A stretch of DNA of 40,137 nucleotides. It comes from Helicobacteraceae bacterium. Its GTDB lineage: Bacteria; Campylobacterota; Campylobacteria; Campylobacterales; Sulfurimonadaceae. Location: the NCBI GenBank assembly GCA_027859195.1, contig JAQIBF010000118.1, positions 1 to 40,137 of the forward strand. Direction: 5' to 3'. Below are positions 39,944 through 40,137 of the stretch, piece after piece. The notes beneath the pieces were generated by a model that ran no database searches, was not told the origin of the DNA, and saw only the letters and a program-made list of their open reading frames with translations. The position numbers and the translations under genes were made by a program. Position 1 is the stretch's first letter, and every line of letters begins with the position of its first letter.

Positions 39944-40137
39944 CTAGAACGCCTCCTCTTGCAACTCATCTTCGCGTACCGTCCAGATAAAGACAAGAGG
40001 GATAAACAACAGTGTTAAAAATGTACCGACCAGCAATCCCCCGATAGCCACAGCACCTAAAGGTGCCAGACGCTCCAGCCCGATCGCCGAGCCCATAGCG
40101 ACAGGCAGCATCCCCACCGAAACAGCAAGTGCCGTCA
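39944..40137 (-). CDS. RND efflux transporter, C-terminal fragment (runs off the right edge)
   Basis: A 3'-terminal fragment of 63 residues plus the TAG stop, entering from the right edge on the minus strand. It reads GMLPVAMGSAIGLERLAPLG, then AVAIGGLLVGTFLTLLFIPL and a charged end EDELQEEAF. This is the last two-helix segment of heavy-metal or CusA/CzcA-type RND permeases. The full gene and any adaptor genes lie outside the window. It is a different protein from the RND transporter at 22.5-25.6 kb. Confidence 0.8.
   Translation of the reverse strand, partial: TALAVSVGMLPVAMGSAIGLERLAPLGAVAIGGLLVGTFLTLLFIPLVFIWTVREDELQEEAF

Noticed and set aside
1-40137. CRISPR arrays, insertion sequences, tRNA genes or phage genes
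   Set aside because: No regularly spaced repeats, transposase or integrase-like proteins, or cloverleaf sequences were seen on either strand.

Overview
The window looks like a chromosomal segment of a free-living Campylobacterota bacterium, most like Sulfurimonas or a relative. This is judged from protein character and promoter style, not from a database search. Signs are: promoters that mostly show only a GC-TATAAT -10 box with little -35; a long Asn/Arg-rich N-terminal extension on RNase J; a stand-alone ThiD2-type protein; and dense same-strand gene packing with ATGA or TGATG overlaps. I see no tRNA gene, rRNA gene body, CRISPR array or insertion sequence. A near-perfect consensus sigma70 promoter (TTGACA-17-TATAAT) at the far left fires leftward out of the window, and I read it as a probable rRNA operon promoter.

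Region 1 (0.1-19.1 kb) is mainly housekeeping. It holds a Bax-inhibitor-1 membrane protein, a small Lys-rich protein and a ThiD2-like protein. A zinc ABC importer follows (znuA-znuC-znuB, with a BioC-like methyltransferase at its end). Then come secG, a secreted polysaccharide deacetylase and frr; pyrE; a KefB-type K+/H+ antiporter; pyrG; recJ and a small membrane protein; a YeiH-family exporter; a PilT-type ATPase; RNase J; and rsmA/ksgA. Three non-coding oddities sit here: a 28-bp duplication of the znuB start region, a structured element shared by the frr-pyrE and pyrG-recJ gaps, and an 18-bp perfect inverted repeat between the end of ksgA and the RNase J leader.

Region 2 (19.1-36.5 kb, plus 38.6-39.7 kb) is an accessory locus that appears to be one regulated system. 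It contains a DUF2202 ferritin-like lipoprotein and an OmpR-type two-component pair. One operon carries exbB-exbD-RND transporter-tonB. A second carries a TonB-dependent receptor, a DsbD/SafE-type membrane protein, two membrane polyferredoxins, a 2-hydroxyacyl-CoA-dehydratase-like protein (double-cubane type) and its ATP-dependent activase. A monohaem cytochrome c and a DUF4405 membrane protein are divergent from the receptor. A 17-bp direct repeat, TTAACA-N5-TTAACA (11-bp period), lies before six of these units: the lipoprotein, the response regulator itself, exbB, the TonB receptor, cytochrome c and, further right, an LpxR-type lipid A deacylase. I infer a regulon of the local two-component system. 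It would couple TonB-powered outer-membrane uptake to a membrane electron route feeding an ATP-driven low-potential reductase in the cytoplasm. The substrate is unknown.

Region 3 (36.8-40.1 kb) holds an HPP-family membrane protein, a probably broken cytochrome-oxidase-subunit-IV/NorF-like gene, a heme protoglobin fused to a PsiE-like membrane domain, the LpxR gene, and the 3' end of a second RND transporter running in from the right edge.
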